A stretch of DNA of 64,000 nt from Exiguobacterium marinum DSM 16307 (GTDB taxonomy: Bacteria; Bacillota; Bacilli; Exiguobacteriales; Exiguobacteriaceae), in assembly GCF_000620845.1 (NCBI RefSeq), contig NZ_KK211189.1, positions 1,317,662 to 1,381,661 of the forward strand, read 5' to 3'. The notes beneath the pieces are model-generated. The model made no database searches and was not told where the DNA came from. It saw only the letters and a list, made by a program, of their open reading frames with translations. Made by a program: the position numbers and the translations under genes. Each line of letters begins with the position of its first letter. Within the stretch, counting starts at the first letter, position 1. This document shows positions 62,538 to 64,000 of the stretch, one piece after another.

Positions 62538-64000
62538 ATGGAAAAATTGAAAGCGTTAACAGGGGAGCATCAATTAGCGTCGTATGAAGAGGCTTGTCAG
62601 TCGTTTGAATGGACACAAGCAGAAACATTATTTTCTTGGAATTTGACGGGGAAAGTCAATTTGGCATATGAAGCAATCGATCGCCATGCAGAGAGTGAAT
62701 TGGCGAAAAAAGTGGCATTGCTTTATTTCGATGGGGGTCGGGAAGAGCGCTACACGTATGCGGATATGAAGAGAGAGAGTAATCGTTCTGGTAATGTTCT
62801 GAAGTCGATTGGTGTGGAGAAAGGCGACCGCGTCTTTATCTTTATGCCACGTCAGCCAGAACTTTATTTTATTTTACTCGGAGCAATCAAACTCGGAGCC
62901 ATCGTAGGGCCACTGTTTGAGGCATTCATGGAACAGGCGGTTCACGACCGGTTACTCGACTCGGAAGCGAAAGTGATTGTGACGACGAAAGAACTATTGC
63001 CACGTGTCCCAGTCGACCAATTGCCACATCTTGAGACGATTTTACTCGTCGGTGACGATGTCGAGGAATCGGGAAAAGCACTCGATTACCGTAAACTCGC
63101 GAACGATGCGACAACAGATTTAGAGTTGACGTGGGTCGATCGTGAGGATGGTTTAATTTTACACTATACCTCTGGTTCGACTGGGAAGCCGAAAGGTGTT
63201 CTCCACGTCCACAACGCCATGATCCAGCATATGATGACAGGCAAATGGGTACTCGACCTTCAACCTGACGATGTTTACTGGTGTACAGCTGACCCGGGGT
63301 GGGTGACTGGGACGAGTTATGGGATTTTTGCACCGTTTTTGAATGGCGCGACGAACGTCATCGTCGGCGGACGCTTCAATCCAGAGTTTTGGTACTCGGT
63401 TATTGAACGATTCGGCGTGACAGTGTGGTATAGTGCACCGACAGCGTTCCGAATGCTCATGGGTGCCGGGAACGAAGCGTTTGAGAAATATGACCTGTCT
63501 TCCTTACGACACATTTTATCGGTTGGTGAGCCGTTGAACCCTGAAGTGATTCGTTGGGGTTACGAGGCGTTTGACCTTCGAATCCATGACACGTGGTGGA
63601 TGACGGAAACGGGTGGGATGATGATTTGTAACTACCCGACAATGGATATCAAACCAGGGTCGATGGGGAAACCGATTCCTGGATGCGAAGCGGCCATTTT
63701 GGACGACCGTGGCAAACCGCTCCCGCCGCATCGAATGGGGAACTTGGCACTCAAGACACCTTGGCCATCGATGATGCGGAAGATTTGGAAGAACGATGCG
63801 AAGTATGAGAGCTATTTCTGGGGAGATTGGTACGTATCTGGTGACTCGGCTTACATGGATGAAGACGGATACTTCTGGTTCCAAGGACGTGTCGACGATG
63901 TCATCATGACAGCGGGAGAACGAGTAGGACCGTTTGAAGTCGAAAGCCGACTCGTCGAACATCCGGCTGTCGCTGAGGCGGGCGTCATCGGAAAACCAGA
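62538..64000 (+). CDS. acsA: Acetyl-CoA synthetase (5' part, continues past window)
   Basis: 487 codons are present. It activates acetate to acetyl-CoA through acetyl-AMP. The ATP motif is HYTSGSTGKPKGV; VYWCTADPGWVTG and DTWWMTETGG are further adenylate-forming and acetate-pocket signatures, and the hinge region (SGDSAYMDEDGYFWFQGRVDDVI) is near the edge. The C-terminal domain with the regulatory lysine, the AcuA target, lies beyond 64000. Start ATG 62538, after GGGAGGCGA. Divergent from acuABC. Confidence 0.95.
   Translation, partial: MEKLKALTGEHQLASYEEACQSFEWTQAETLFSWNLTGKVNLAYEAIDRHAESELAKKVALLYFDGGREERYTYADMKRESNRSGNVLKSIGVEKGDRVFIFMPRQPELYFILLGAIKLGAIVGPLFEAFMEQAVHDRLLDSEAKVIVTTKELLPRVPVDQLPHLETILLVGDDVEESGKALDYRKLANDATTDLELTWVDREDGLILHYTSGSTGKPKGVLHVHNAMIQHMMTGKWVLDLQPDDVYWCTADPGWVTGTSYGIFAPFLNGATNVIVGGRFNPEFWYSVIERFGVTVWYSAPTAFRMLMGAGNEAFEKYDLSSLRHILSVGEPLNPEVIRWGYEAFDLRIHDTWWMTETGGMMICNYPTMDIKPGSMGKPIPGCEAAILDDRGKPLPPHRMGNLALKTPWPSMMRKIWKNDAKYESYFWGDWYVSGDSAYMDEDGYFWFQGRVDDVIMTAGERVGPFEVESRLVEHPAVAEAGVIGKP

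Noticed and set aside
1-64000. CRISPR arrays, tRNA or rRNA genes, transposases, phage genes
   Set aside because: No regularly spaced repeats, no cloverleaf or rRNA-like sequences and no mobile-element proteins were recognised while reading; a dedicated RNA scan was not possible.

Overview
The window is a gene-dense low-GC Firmicutes chromosome segment. The order and sequence of its genes match two backbone regions of the Bacillus subtilis map: the 'yug' block (yugE-like, alaR-alaT, yugI, butanol dehydrogenase, pgi) and the 'yt' block (ytkD-ytmA-pckA-metK, ytqA-mnmM, yttB-leuS, ytgP-ytzG, pepV, ytlP-ytlQ-amyX-ytmP-trmB, ytoP, ytpPQR-murC, ytxGH-aroA-ccpA, acuABC-acsA). In this genome the two blocks are fused. 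The gene content, strong Shine-Dalgarno sites and T-rich terminators suggest a Bacillales organism outside Bacillus itself, most likely Exiguobacterium or a close relative (inference). I saw no rRNA, tRNA, CRISPR array, prophage or insertion sequence.

Layout. 1-1038: partial YtvI-type permease. 1.1-4 kb: tandem MazG-like protein and a secreted six-SH3b amidase. 4-7.9 kb: minus-strand ribonucleotide reductase operon (nrdE, flavodoxin, nrdF). The 519-bp divergent control region next to it carries NrdR-box-like palindromes. 8.4-17 kb: yug block plus a siderophore-type N-monooxygenase and an oxidoreductase. 17-30 kb: Nudix, hydrolase, pckA, SAM-riboswitch metK, tRNA-modification genes, and yttB followed by T-box leuS. 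30-43.8 kb: uncharacterised membrane and MazG-like proteins, a lipoprotein metallopeptidase, YtfP-like flavoprotein, YtgP flippase, pseudouridine synthase, PepV, MFS, RNA ligase-like protein, NERD protein, pullulanase and a kinase. 43.8-50.5 kb: a tiny membrane protein, trmB, and an accessory patch (dihydroxyacetone kinase dhaKLM, M42 peptidase, PTS IIC). 50.6-64 kb: ytpPQR, a protein resembling SftA without its motor, murC, Dps, an M29 aminopeptidase, ytxGH, aroA, ccpA, acuCBA and the start of acsA.

The main theme is carbon control. CcpA is encoded here. cre-like sites precede aroA and ccpA, overlap the acuA -10 and lie near the pckA and acsA promoters. pckA also carries two CcpN-like boxes. 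PEP carboxykinase, acetyl-CoA synthetase and its AcuABC modification system, alanine transaminase, glucose-6-phosphate isomerase, pullulanase and the PEP-dependent dihydroxyacetone kinase all act at this junction of glycolysis, gluconeogenesis and acetate use.

The least expected observations are: the motor-less SftA-like protein; dhaM apparently starting at a non-AUG codon; a perfect palindrome before dhaK; a 36-residue CydS-like membrane protein; a tandem MazG protein with a decayed second half; and a flavodoxin in the nrdI position. I found no clearly new multi-gene system. All homology calls come from recognising sequences and motifs, not from a database search.
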